Positions 1 through 6,322 of a stretch of 34,867 nt of DNA are shown one piece after another. The DNA comes from Cecembia lonarensis LW9 (GTDB lineage: Bacteria; Bacteroidota; Bacteroidia; Cytophagales; Cyclobacteriaceae), in assembly GCF_000298295.1 (NCBI RefSeq), contig NZ_AMGM01000047.1:1-34867 (forward strand), given 5' to 3'. Below the pieces are notes generated by a model. The model saw only the letters and a program-made list of their open reading frames with translations. It had not been told where the DNA came from and ran no database searches. Every line of letters begins with the position of its first letter. Positions within the stretch are counted from its first letter, which is position 1. Both the position numbers and the translations under genes were made by a program.

Positions 1-216
1 CCTGCTGACCGCAGGAAGGCAGGTGCGTTCCAACCTTGTGAGCCTGCTAACAACCCGCGTTCCTTCCATTTTGTACATTTCAATGTGCAAATACTTACAG
101 TTTATGCCTATTGTAATGTGCATTTTAATTTTGCATTTGAAAAATTTCCGAGGAATCGGTTTTAGGTTATTCAGGGTTCAAGGATTATGAGGTAAAAGGT
201 TTTAGTGTTCAGCTTG

Positions 217-234
217 CTCCGAAGCATTTCGGAG
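217..234. repeat. Short palindrome, 7-bp stem with GCAT loop
   Basis: CTCCGAA-GCAT-TTCGGAG is a perfect 7-bp stem with a 4-nt loop. It is followed by GGTTCA phrases. Near-identical copies with loop GTAT lie at 30850-30867 and 31346-31363 (one base changed in the stem), and a degraded one at 32924-32941. It looks like a REP-type dispersed palindrome. Confidence 0.7.
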
Positions 235-443
235 GGTTCAAGGTTCAATCCATATTTTTTTATAGAACGCCGATACTTCGACCTCAATTTTTTATGGAAC
301 GCCGATACTTCGGCTTCGCTCAGTACAAGTGACGCGCCCGCCTGCCGGACGGGCAGGGATTTAGCTGATTTTCGCGCCCGCCTGAACGGAACGGGCAGGG
401 ATTTTTTTATGGAACGCAGATGCACGCTGATGGGACGGATAAT

Positions 444-467
444 CGCAGATTCACACCAGCTCAGATC
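444..467. repeat. 24-nt exact direct repeat, copy 1
   Basis: The segment beginning CGCAGATTCACACC and ending CAGATC is identical at 444-467 and 1146-1169. Both copies sit among GCGGATAA/ATCCGCG-like phrases and in front of TGTGAGC modules, so the two flank segments probably share an ancestor. Confidence 0.75.
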
Positions 468-722
468 AGCGATTATCTGCATTATCCGCGTCATCCGCGT
501 TCTATTATATTGTGAGCTTGCGAACAATCGGTGTCCATCCTATTTATCTGTGGTCAATTCTTGTGAGCTCCGCGAACAAACCCGCGATCCATCAGGTGAG
601 CCTGCGAACCATCCCCGTTCTATCCGGTGAGCTTGTCGAAGTATCCGCGTTCTATTCAGCTGGGTTCTATTTTTTTAAAGCCTTAAGCATTCCTCCCTAT
701 TTTTTGAGGGTCAAGCCGGCAA

Positions 723-767
723 TCAAAAACATCCAAAATCAGACCAAATTACGCTATAAGTCTTCAT
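723..767 (-). pseudogene. RelE/ParE toxin remnant (N-terminal stump)
   Basis: An ATG at 767 overlaps the antitoxin stop codon (ATGA) and opens a 14-codon frame reading MKTYSVIWSDF, then GCF and stop. The first eleven residues look like the start of RelE/ParE-family toxins of Bacteroidota, which begin with a short beta strand of this type and run to about 95-100 residues. Nothing of the rest is visible; the sequence passes into repeat DNA. I read it as a toxin gene cut off just after its start, leaving the antitoxin without a partner. The family call rests on a short match and the operon position. Confidence 0.55.
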
Positions 768-1015
768 TCATATTTTCTCAACAATTCTTTTGTAGTTTTA
801 AATTTTCCATCTAAAAAATCCTTTTCTGATTGTTTTACCCTGGCTTCAAGTTCTTCAATGGTGAACGCAGTTAGTTCATCAACAGGATTAGTTTCAACTT
901 CATGCTTTAATACCATTTCCAAGTGGGCAATGGTCTTTTCGCTGTTAATTTTCAAAAATTCCTGAATAAATAGTAGTTTTCTGTTCGACAAATCCATAAT
1001 AGCCTGCATTTTCAT
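764..1015 (-). CDS. RelB-like antitoxin (orphan), 83 aa
   Basis: A small charged protein with an N-terminal helix region and a C-terminal tail with FTIEELEARVKQSEKDFLDG, the layout seen in many Bacteroidota antitoxins paired with RelE/ParE toxins (a tail of alternating hydrophobic and acidic residues that wraps the toxin). The start may be the ATG at 1015 or the one at 1009. Its stop overlaps the ATG of a toxin stump (723-767) in ATGA fashion, which supports a former two-gene toxin-antitoxin operon. The antitoxin frame is intact although the toxin is gone. I do not recognise a specific family name from sequence alone. Confidence 0.6.
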   Translation of the reverse strand: MKMQAIMDLSNRKLLFIQEFLKINSEKTIAHLEMVLKHEVETNPVDELTAFTIEELEARVKQSEKDFLDGKFKTTKELLRKYE

Positions 1016-1019
1016 TAAA

Positions 1020-1326
1020 ACTACAACATCTCGAAAAAGATTTCAATTCCAAAGCTATATTTTAATTTTATTAAATAGAACGCCGATACTTCGGCTTCGC
1101 TTCGTTTTTTTATAGAACGCGGATAACGCGGATCTGGCGGATGAACGCAGATTCACACCAGCTCAGATCCCGCCTTGCGGGACAAGTTCCGCGTTAATCC
1201 GTTAAATCTGCGTTATCCGCGTTCTATTGTGTTGTGAGCACCGCGAACAACCTGCGTTCCATCCATGTGAGCTCCGCGAACAATCCATGTTCTATCCTTG
1301 TGAGCCTGCGAACAATCAGTGTTCTA
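1020..1326. repeat. Repeat-rich gap between two broken TA modules
   Basis: No gene seen. It contains the GAACGCCGATACTTCGGC unit (about 1078-1098), GCGGATAACGCGGAT phrases, the second copy of the 24-nt direct repeat (1146-1169), a hairpin TCCCGC-CTT-GCGGGA (1168-1182), and three TGTGAGC/GCGAACAA modules (about 1234-1325). The last module abuts the broken end of the VapC remnant. Confidence 0.7.
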
Positions 1327-1439
1327 TTAAACCAAATCATTGGAAATAGCGATACCTGCAATCAAGATATCGATATCATCAACCGATTCCCCTTCAAAAA
1401 ATAAGATATAATGTCCGTATCAATTAAAACTGGCTTCAT
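1327..1439 (-). pseudogene. VapC/PIN toxin remnant with internal deletion
   Basis: The ATG at 1439 overlaps the antitoxin stop (TAATG) and reads MKPVLIDTDIISYFLKGN, a typical PIN-domain N-terminus with two early aspartates. In the next frame, with no room for the usual central part, the DNA reads DDIDILIAGIAISNDLV and then stop, which is the C-terminal PIN motif normally followed by a TNN-type segment. A full VapC is about 130 residues, so roughly 70-80 central residues are missing, the two ends are out of frame, and the last 15-20 residues are replaced by repeat DNA. The gene is dead; the antitoxin upstream is intact. Confidence 0.75.
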
Positions 1440-1666
1440 TAAAAAAATCTGGTTCTTTTGGATTTTCTCCTATTCTCCAAATTGTTCGTTAGCTCATCAA
1501 AAGTCTCCCGATCAAGATCTGTCCAAGCCCCAGCAAATGTCAAAACTTTCATTTTGTTGTTTTCTGTCTCCAAAGATTCCAAAAACCTGGAAAGGTCTTG
1601 AAGTTTCTCGGGAGAAAGATTTTCAATCCTTTTTATCAGTCGCTCTTTTAATTGCTTTGTCGTCAT
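1439..1666 (-). CDS. VapB-like antitoxin partner of the VapC remnant, 75 aa
   Basis: A 75-residue charged protein. The N-terminal half (MTTKQLKERLIKRIENLSPE, then a helix ending in ESLE) resembles small Bacteroidota antitoxins found directly before PIN toxins; the C-terminal half has the acidic/aromatic run FAGAWTDLDRETFDELT and a basic tail. Its stop overlaps the VapC ATG as TAATG, so the pair was translationally coupled. A strong AGGAGG lies 6 nt before the start, unusual for Bacteroidota, which often lack Shine-Dalgarno sites. The partner toxin is destroyed (1327-1439). Confidence 0.65.
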   Translation of the reverse strand: MTTKQLKERLIKRIENLSPEKLQDLSRFLESLETENNKMKVLTFAGAWTDLDRETFDELTNNLENRRKSKRTRFF

Positions 1667-1672
1667 GGCTTA

Positions 1673-1678
1673 CCTCCT
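1673..1678 (-). promoter_or_regulatory. Strong Shine-Dalgarno site of the VapB-like gene
   Basis: AGGAGG on the minus strand, 6 nt upstream of the ATG at 1666. It fixes the start of the small antitoxin gene. Confidence 0.6.
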
Positions 1679-1952
1679 TTTACCTAATACCCTAAATTAT
1701 TAATGAAAGTTCGGTTTTCCTAACTTTTTTCTGTTGGTTAAAATTTTAAAGAACGCCAATACTTCGACTTCGCTCAGTTCAGGGGACACAGATTTTTTCC
1801 ACTTGAAATCATATTGCCCAGCAACCTATCCCAAGCAGAAACCTATACCTCTCGGGGGGTTAAATGGCATTTTCTTAAAGTCTTGTCCTACGGTTGCGCT
1901 ATTTTAAGTTTTCAAATATTAAGTTCTCATTTCCTATAAATGAAGAAAAAAA
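1679..1952. other. Gap downstream of the polysaccharide operon
   Basis: No gene is seen. It holds one GAACGCCAATACTTCGACTT repeat unit (about 1752-1777) and unremarkable AT-rich DNA. A weak inverted repeat TCATTT/AAATGA (1927-1943) lies just past the operon stop, but its T-run is on the wrong side for a minus-strand intrinsic terminator, so I do not call one. Confidence 0.5.
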
Positions 1953-2594
1953 TTAATGAAACTTAATCGGCTTCGCCGGAATCCCCACTGCCGTACACTT
2001 AGCAGGAATATCTTTGGCTACTACTGCACCGGATCCGATAATGGAATACTCTCCCAATTTTACCTGATTATTTATTTTGGTGCCTGTCCCTACATAAACC
2101 CCTTCCCCAAACTCCACCTCTCCTGAAATATTTACTGAAGGCATCACGGCTGAATATTTGCCAAGTTTGGTATCATGCCCCACCGTACAGCATAAATTCA
2201 AAATTACGTGATCTTCTATGTTAATATTCACTGTCAATATGCATCCTGCACAAATAATTACCCCTTCCCCAATCTTGACACCATCCGATCCAATAATAAC
2301 CGAAGGATGTATCAATGAGGGATAAAACACCCCTGAATTGGTTACTTTTTCAATGATACTTCTTTTTACCAATGGATTGCCTAAAGAGAAGACAAGCCCA
2401 AGCTCTTCCTGCCATTGGTTTAACTCTTTAATGCCGCCTAAAATGGGCAATCCATTTACCAAAGAAGCTTTTGATTCATCGTCATCAAAAAAACCTATCA
2501 ATTCAAATTGTGGTCTAACCTGATTGATTTGATCAATCAACATCTTTACCTCTCTACCAAAACCTCCCGCCCCAAAAATTGCGATTTTCTTCAT
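1953..2594 (-). CDS. NeuD/PglD-family sugar O/N-acyltransferase
   Basis: A 213-residue protein with the two-domain NeuD/PglD plan: an N-terminal Rossmann-like domain (IAIFGAGGFGREVKMLI at residues 4-20) that binds the sugar nucleotide, then a left-handed beta-helix of hexapeptide repeats from about residue 95 (I-G-x-G-V pattern, VGHDTKLGKYS) to the C-terminal AVGIPAKPI. These enzymes use acetyl-CoA to acetylate an amino or hydroxyl group of a sugar nucleotide in the cytoplasm. It follows the initiating phosphosugar transferase gene with an ATGA overlap, the same pairing as pglC-pglD, so it may complete the first sugar of the repeat unit. Substrate is inferred only. It is the last gene of the operon. 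Confidence 0.85.
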   Translation of the reverse strand: MKKIAIFGAGGFGREVKMLIDQINQVRPQFELIGFFDDDESKASLVNGLPILGGIKELNQWQEELGLVFSLGNPLVKRSIIEKVTNSGVFYPSLIHPSVIIGSDGVKIGEGVIICAGCILTVNINIEDHVILNLCCTVGHDTKLGKYSAVMPSVNISGEVEFGEGVYVGTGTKINNQVKLGEYSIIGSGAVVAKDIPAKCTAVGIPAKPIKFH

Positions 2595-3196
2595 AAGCTT
2601 TTGACATTAGTTCCTTTAAACTCCGGCATGGTTTCCGTTCCTTCATGGGAAATTCCATCTCTCTTTAAGACCTTAAATATGGTCAAAAATAGAATTTTGA
2701 TATCCAACCAAAAAGAACGGTTATCCACGTACCAAACATCATATTCAAATTTCCTTTCCCAGGAAATGGCATTCCTGCCATTGACTTGCGCCCAACCGGT
2801 AATCCCTGGCTTTACCTCATGCCTTCTTTTTTGAAATGCATTGTACCGAGGCAAGTAGCGCATCAAAAGAGGCCTAGGACCTACCAAACTCATATCCCCT
2901 AGCAATACATTCCATAAGGAGGGCAGTTCATCCAAACTTGTTTTTCGGATGAACTTTCCGAATTTTGTCAACCTGAGGTCATCATCAAGTAATTGCCCTT
3001 GATCGTCCTTTTCATTGGTCATACTCCTGAATTTCAAAAAACGGAATGGTTTCCCATCTAAACCCGGCCTCTCCTGAACAAAGACAATAGGCCATCCATG
3101 GAAAATGGCGACCAATATTGAAATGATTAAAAGAAAGGGTGATAAAATTATCAAGGCAAGCAACACCATGAAAAAATCAAATAATCTTTTAGCCAT
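2591..3196 (-). CDS. Initiating phosphosugar transferase (PglC/WcaJ C-terminal type)
   Basis: A 201-residue monotopic phosphosugar transferase: it moves a sugar-1-phosphate from a UDP-sugar to undecaprenyl phosphate at the inner face of the inner membrane and so starts the repeat unit. Visible family features: KRLFDF and a reentrant hydrophobic helix (about residues 3-35), VQERPGLDGKPFRFLKFRSM, TSLDELPSLWNVLLGDMSLV then GPRP, and KPGITGWAQVNGRN. The Asp-Glu pair in SLDELP is the catalytic dyad of the superfamily. The short form without extra N-terminal membrane helices is that of PglC, which favours diacetamido-trideoxy sugars. AGGAGG lies 6 nt before the ATG. It overlaps the GT4 gene upstream by 8 nt. 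Confidence 0.92.
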   Translation of the reverse strand: MAKRLFDFFMVLLALIILSPFLLIISILVAIFHGWPIVFVQERPGLDGKPFRFLKFRSMTNEKDDQGQLLDDDLRLTKFGKFIRKTSLDELPSLWNVLLGDMSLVGPRPLLMRYLPRYNAFQKRRHEVKPGITGWAQVNGRNAISWERKFEYDVWYVDNRSFWLDIKILFLTIFKVLKRDGISHEGTETMPEFKGTNVKSL

Positions 3197-4418
3197 AGTT
3201 TACCTCCTGAAATAGCTTATGCAGTTTTCCTGCCAAAACCTGTCTATCAAAATCTCTTTCTGCCAGATTCCTTGCATTTTGCCCCATTTGGAATCGTTGC
3301 TCTTTATTCTTATAAAGCCCAATTAAAGCTTCTCCAAACTTTTGAGAATCACCAGGAGGTACTGCTACTCCACATTCATTTGTTTGGATCATATCCTTCA
3401 CCCATCCGGGATAATTATTCAAAACAGGTAAACCCGATGAAATGTAGTCAAAAAACTTATTAGGAGACGTGCCATAATAAAACGCCGGAACATTAGCCAA
3501 AAGCATAAGACCTACATCCGAGGCATGCATATACTGAATCAATTTTTCTTTGGGTACTGGATTAAGAAATATACAGTTACTCAATCCTCGTTCCTCCGCA
3601 GATCTCATCAAATCATCTTTTCTTATCCCATCCCCTATAAACACCAACTTTATTTTTTCAAAATAAGGAGTCGTTTTTAGATAGTCAGCTGCATCTAGAG
3701 CCGCTTCCAAACCATTGGCAAAACCATGTGCGCCAGTAAATGTGGCAACAAAATGAAAATTATCTAAACCTGGAAAAATGCTTTTGGATTCCTTGCCTGG
3801 TTTAAATAATTCCAGGTCACAACTATTAGGAATCAGTTCAACAGCTTTTATTTTTTTCAAACGGGAGTTGATCCCTTTTACTATCCCAGGAGAAAGGCCC
3901 ACACAGGCATCAGCTGCTTTGTAAGAAAAATATTCCAACCATGACATCAACTGTAGCACAATAGGATTCTTTATCACCCCCATTGCTTTGGGCAATTCAG
4001 GCCAGAGATCCCTAACTTCAAATACAAATTTTTTTTGAGGTCTGAAAATTTTGGCAACTATTCCGGGAATTCCCGCTGTAAGAGGAGTGGACGTGGCAAA
4101 GATCAAATCATATTTTTCAGTAAAAACCAAAAATGTACTCTTGGCCGAATATCGTAAAAAAACCAAAGCCCTTTGAACAAAATTCATTCTGTTGGAATAT
4201 TGAAGATTAAACTCAATTAAATTAATCCCCATGTATTGACCTTTCCTCACTCCATTTTTATATGCTCCATCTAGAACAGAGCCGCTCATATCCATCAGGG
4301 TGTACACCATCGTCACTTCATGACCTTTTTCGACCAGGTGTTTTGCCATTTCAAATGAACGTGTTCCAGCAGAGCCTTTCGGAGTGCTAAAATATTGATG
4401 GAAATATAAAATCCGCAT
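3189..4418 (-). CDS. GT4 glycosyltransferase, WbuB-like
   Basis: A 409-residue GT-B enzyme. The N-terminus RILYFHQYFSTPKGSAGTRS, with EMAKHLVEKGHEVTMVYT, matches WbuB-like transferases of O-antigen and capsule loci, several of which add an N-acetyl-fucosamine-type sugar to the lipid-linked first sugar. The C-terminal nucleotide-binding half holds FTGAHGFANGL (about 240-250) and GTSPNKFFDYISSGLPVL (about 335-352). Position directly before the initiating transferase suggests it adds the second sugar. The ATG follows the heparinase-family gene with a 1-base overlap. Sugar specificity cannot be read from sequence. Confidence 0.88.
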   Translation of the reverse strand: MRILYFHQYFSTPKGSAGTRSFEMAKHLVEKGHEVTMVYTLMDMSGSVLDGAYKNGVRKGQYMGINLIEFNLQYSNRMNFVQRALVFLRYSAKSTFLVFTEKYDLIFATSTPLTAGIPGIVAKIFRPQKKFVFEVRDLWPELPKAMGVIKNPIVLQLMSWLEYFSYKAADACVGLSPGIVKGINSRLKKIKAVELIPNSCDLELFKPGKESKSIFPGLDNFHFVATFTGAHGFANGLEAALDAADYLKTTPYFEKIKLVFIGDGIRKDDLMRSAEERGLSNCIFLNPVPKEKLIQYMHASDVGLMLLANVPAFYYGTSPNKFFDYISSGLPVLNNYPGWVKDMIQTNECGVAVPPGDSQKFGEALIGLYKNKEQRFQMGQNARNLAERDFDRQVLAGKLHKLFQEVNYG

Positions 4419-6283
4419 TACTTGTAATTCAAAATTGTCTTTATTGATTTACCTTTTGTCAAAAAACTTTTCACCTGACAGTTTTCCTCTTTTCCATAAT
4501 AAACACTATAGTTTTGAAGAGAATCTTTCGATTGCAAAGCATCTGACTGAAAATTGAGTGTTGCACCAATAGGATAATGCCAAAGTTGTTTCAATTGCAT
4601 ATCCCCTTTTTTACCTTCAAAAGTATCCCAAACTTCAATGGCCTTGGACTCTGGGTCCCACATTACCTTTCTACAAACTTTATTGCTTTTGTCCAATTGA
4701 TTAAAAGCCTTTACGATTGCCTCAATTTCAAAAACACCCTTATCTTTTGCCACTTTGACATCATTTACCTGAGTCCAAAAAAACCAAATAAACCGCCCCC
4801 CTTTAAACATTTGATTTTGATCTCCAATCATTAGGGTATTATGAGAAGCTGTTCCTGAATAATAATTTTGTTTTTCCTGAGTTGTGTTGTATTCAAACGA
4901 ACCTCCATCTAGTAATAAATTTTGGCCCTTATACCAAAAATCCAGGTGTAAGTTATCCGCTTGGGAAGGCCTATCTTTATGATTTCCGCAGCGTAACATC
5001 AGTAGTGCATCTTCATTCCGACAAATGATATAACCTCCTTTATCAAAATGGGAAAATTCTTTTCGCACCAACTCAAGGTCCAATTTTAATTTGGTTTCCT
5101 TAAACCATTCCCCTTCTTCCTGAGCACTTTCATTTTCATAAAGATGATTCCCTGAAAGACTTTGGAATAAAGCATTTAACGAAGGCGAGAAATCCCTATA
5201 GGAACATTCACTCATGGGGAAAAACAAAGCACCATCATTGGCACCATAATTCGGTAAGTACCCATGTTCCTCCACCTGGGCTTGGTAGAGAAACTCCAAA
5301 CTTCTTTTAGACCTCTCATAAACCACATTTGAAAAAGTCTCCTCTGCAGCGTGGGTACTTCTTATGGCCAAGTTCAGTAATTGGACGACGACCCTATGGT
5401 AATTCATACTGAACTGCAAATACGTACCATCCGCATAAATCTGATAAGCTATTTCTTCTTCAAACCACTGCTTTCCCTTTGATTTCCATTTCCCTTGAGG
5501 ATCAAAATCAGGAAACCATAAGGCCCCCAAATAAATAAAAAGCGTCTCCGTAATCGCATGATTATTTCTTACTGCAATTCTTGAAAAAGAAATATTATCG
5601 CAAACATGTTTCCATTGCCAATACAAAGCATGGTAGACTTTTCCAATAAAATCTGCCTCTAACCTTATATCATCTTTATAATACCAAAGAAAAAAACACC
5701 AATTGATACATCTTAAAGAAATCTCCTGACTGCACTTATAATTTGGACCTTGATTGATTGGATTATGATCCAAAAAAGAATGTATTTGATCTTTTATAAA
5801 CTGAAACGAATCTTTTCCTCTGTGAAAATCAATCCTAATCAACTCATAAATCCAGGAAAACCGTGCTCTCTCCCAGACATATTTAATGTCTCCAGCATTG
5901 GCATCAAAATCATTGATCAGAGACCAATGAAGATCAGCGTTATACCTATACCCTGTTTTAGGATGCGTCAACCAAGCCTCTGAATCGACCTTCATCCAAA
6001 AGCTTGAAAAGAAAGGCCATTCACTTGATTGGTATCTTTCATAATTATCTTCTTTTAAAGGTGATTTTTTATCAGGCTTTTTCCAAGGAGCTTTATCAAC
6101 AAAAGTCTTGAAGGTTCCTTCAATGTCCTCAGATTGAAACAATGGAGGATTCAAGGGAAATTTAGCTTTGTGTATGCCCAATTTTGTTTGGACGATGTAT
6201 AAAGTCCTAAATAGGATATACCTCATACCCATATTGGAAATAAAATTGGCCAAAAGCCTGATTTTGAAAAAAAATGATTTCAA
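4418..6283 (-). CDS. Heparinase II/III-family protein (alginate-lyase-like)
   Basis: A 621-residue protein with an alpha-helical toroid N-terminal half (Trp/Tyr-rich, about 80-370, including NNHAITETLF) and a beta-sandwich C-terminal half with the heparinase II/III motif DNLHLDFWYKGQNLLLDGGS and TASHNTLMIGDQNQ. No signal peptide is obvious. The family cleaves uronic-acid-containing polysaccharides by beta-elimination; in biosynthesis loci such proteins may edit, release or epimerise the product. The longest frame starts with TTG at 6283; ATGs at 6232 and 6226, just before the conserved MRYILFRTLY region, are equally good. It sits between the WbuB-like GT and the bi-domain dehydrogenase, a recurring trio in such loci. 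Confidence 0.85.
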   Translation of the reverse strand: MKSFFFKIRLLANFISNMGMRYILFRTLYIVQTKLGIHKAKFPLNPPLFQSEDIEGTFKTFVDKAPWKKPDKKSPLKEDNYERYQSSEWPFFSSFWMKVDSEAWLTHPKTGYRYNADLHWSLINDFDANAGDIKYVWERARFSWIYELIRIDFHRGKDSFQFIKDQIHSFLDHNPINQGPNYKCSQEISLRCINWCFFLWYYKDDIRLEADFIGKVYHALYWQWKHVCDNISFSRIAVRNNHAITETLFIYLGALWFPDFDPQGKWKSKGKQWFEEEIAYQIYADGTYLQFSMNYHRVVVQLLNLAIRSTHAAEETFSNVVYERSKRSLEFLYQAQVEEHGYLPNYGANDGALFFPMSECSYRDFSPSLNALFQSLSGNHLYENESAQEEGEWFKETKLKLDLELVRKEFSHFDKGGYIICRNEDALLMLRCGNHKDRPSQADNLHLDFWYKGQNLLLDGGSFEYNTTQEKQNYYSGTASHNTLMIGDQNQMFKGGRFIWFFWTQVNDVKVAKDKGVFEIEAIVKAFNQLDKSNKVCRKVMWDPESKAIEVWDTFEGKKGDMQLKQLWHYPIGATLNFQSDALQSKDSLQNYSVYYGKEENCQVKSFLTKGKSIKTILNYK

Positions 6284-6322
6284 AAGAAAGAATATTTTAT
6301 AAAAAAGCCTTCAACCATACTT

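Larger units (their letters stand above)
1..722. repeat. Repeat-rich intergenic region, no gene
   Basis: No credible gene is seen here. The DNA is built from variants of a few phrases: TGTGAGC followed by a GCGAACAA-like block and a GTTCTATCC-like block (about 28-60, 510-535, 566-600, 597-630, 628-655), the GAACGCCGATACTTCG unit (about 265-290, 298-325), and GC-rich hairpins such as CCTGCC/GGCAGG at 341-357. Open frames across it on either strand translate the repeats and resemble no protein. A 24-nt segment at 444-467 recurs exactly at 1146-1169. Confidence 0.75.

Noticed and set aside
171-814. Open frames of 100-141 codons on both strands in the left flank
   Set aside because: They are translations of the repeat modules, overlap each other on both strands, and show no protein-like composition or family match.
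1921-1952. Possible intrinsic terminator after the last operon gene
   Set aside because: The stem TCATTT/AAATGA is short and AT-only, and the T-run precedes it on the minus strand, the wrong order for a terminator of this operon.
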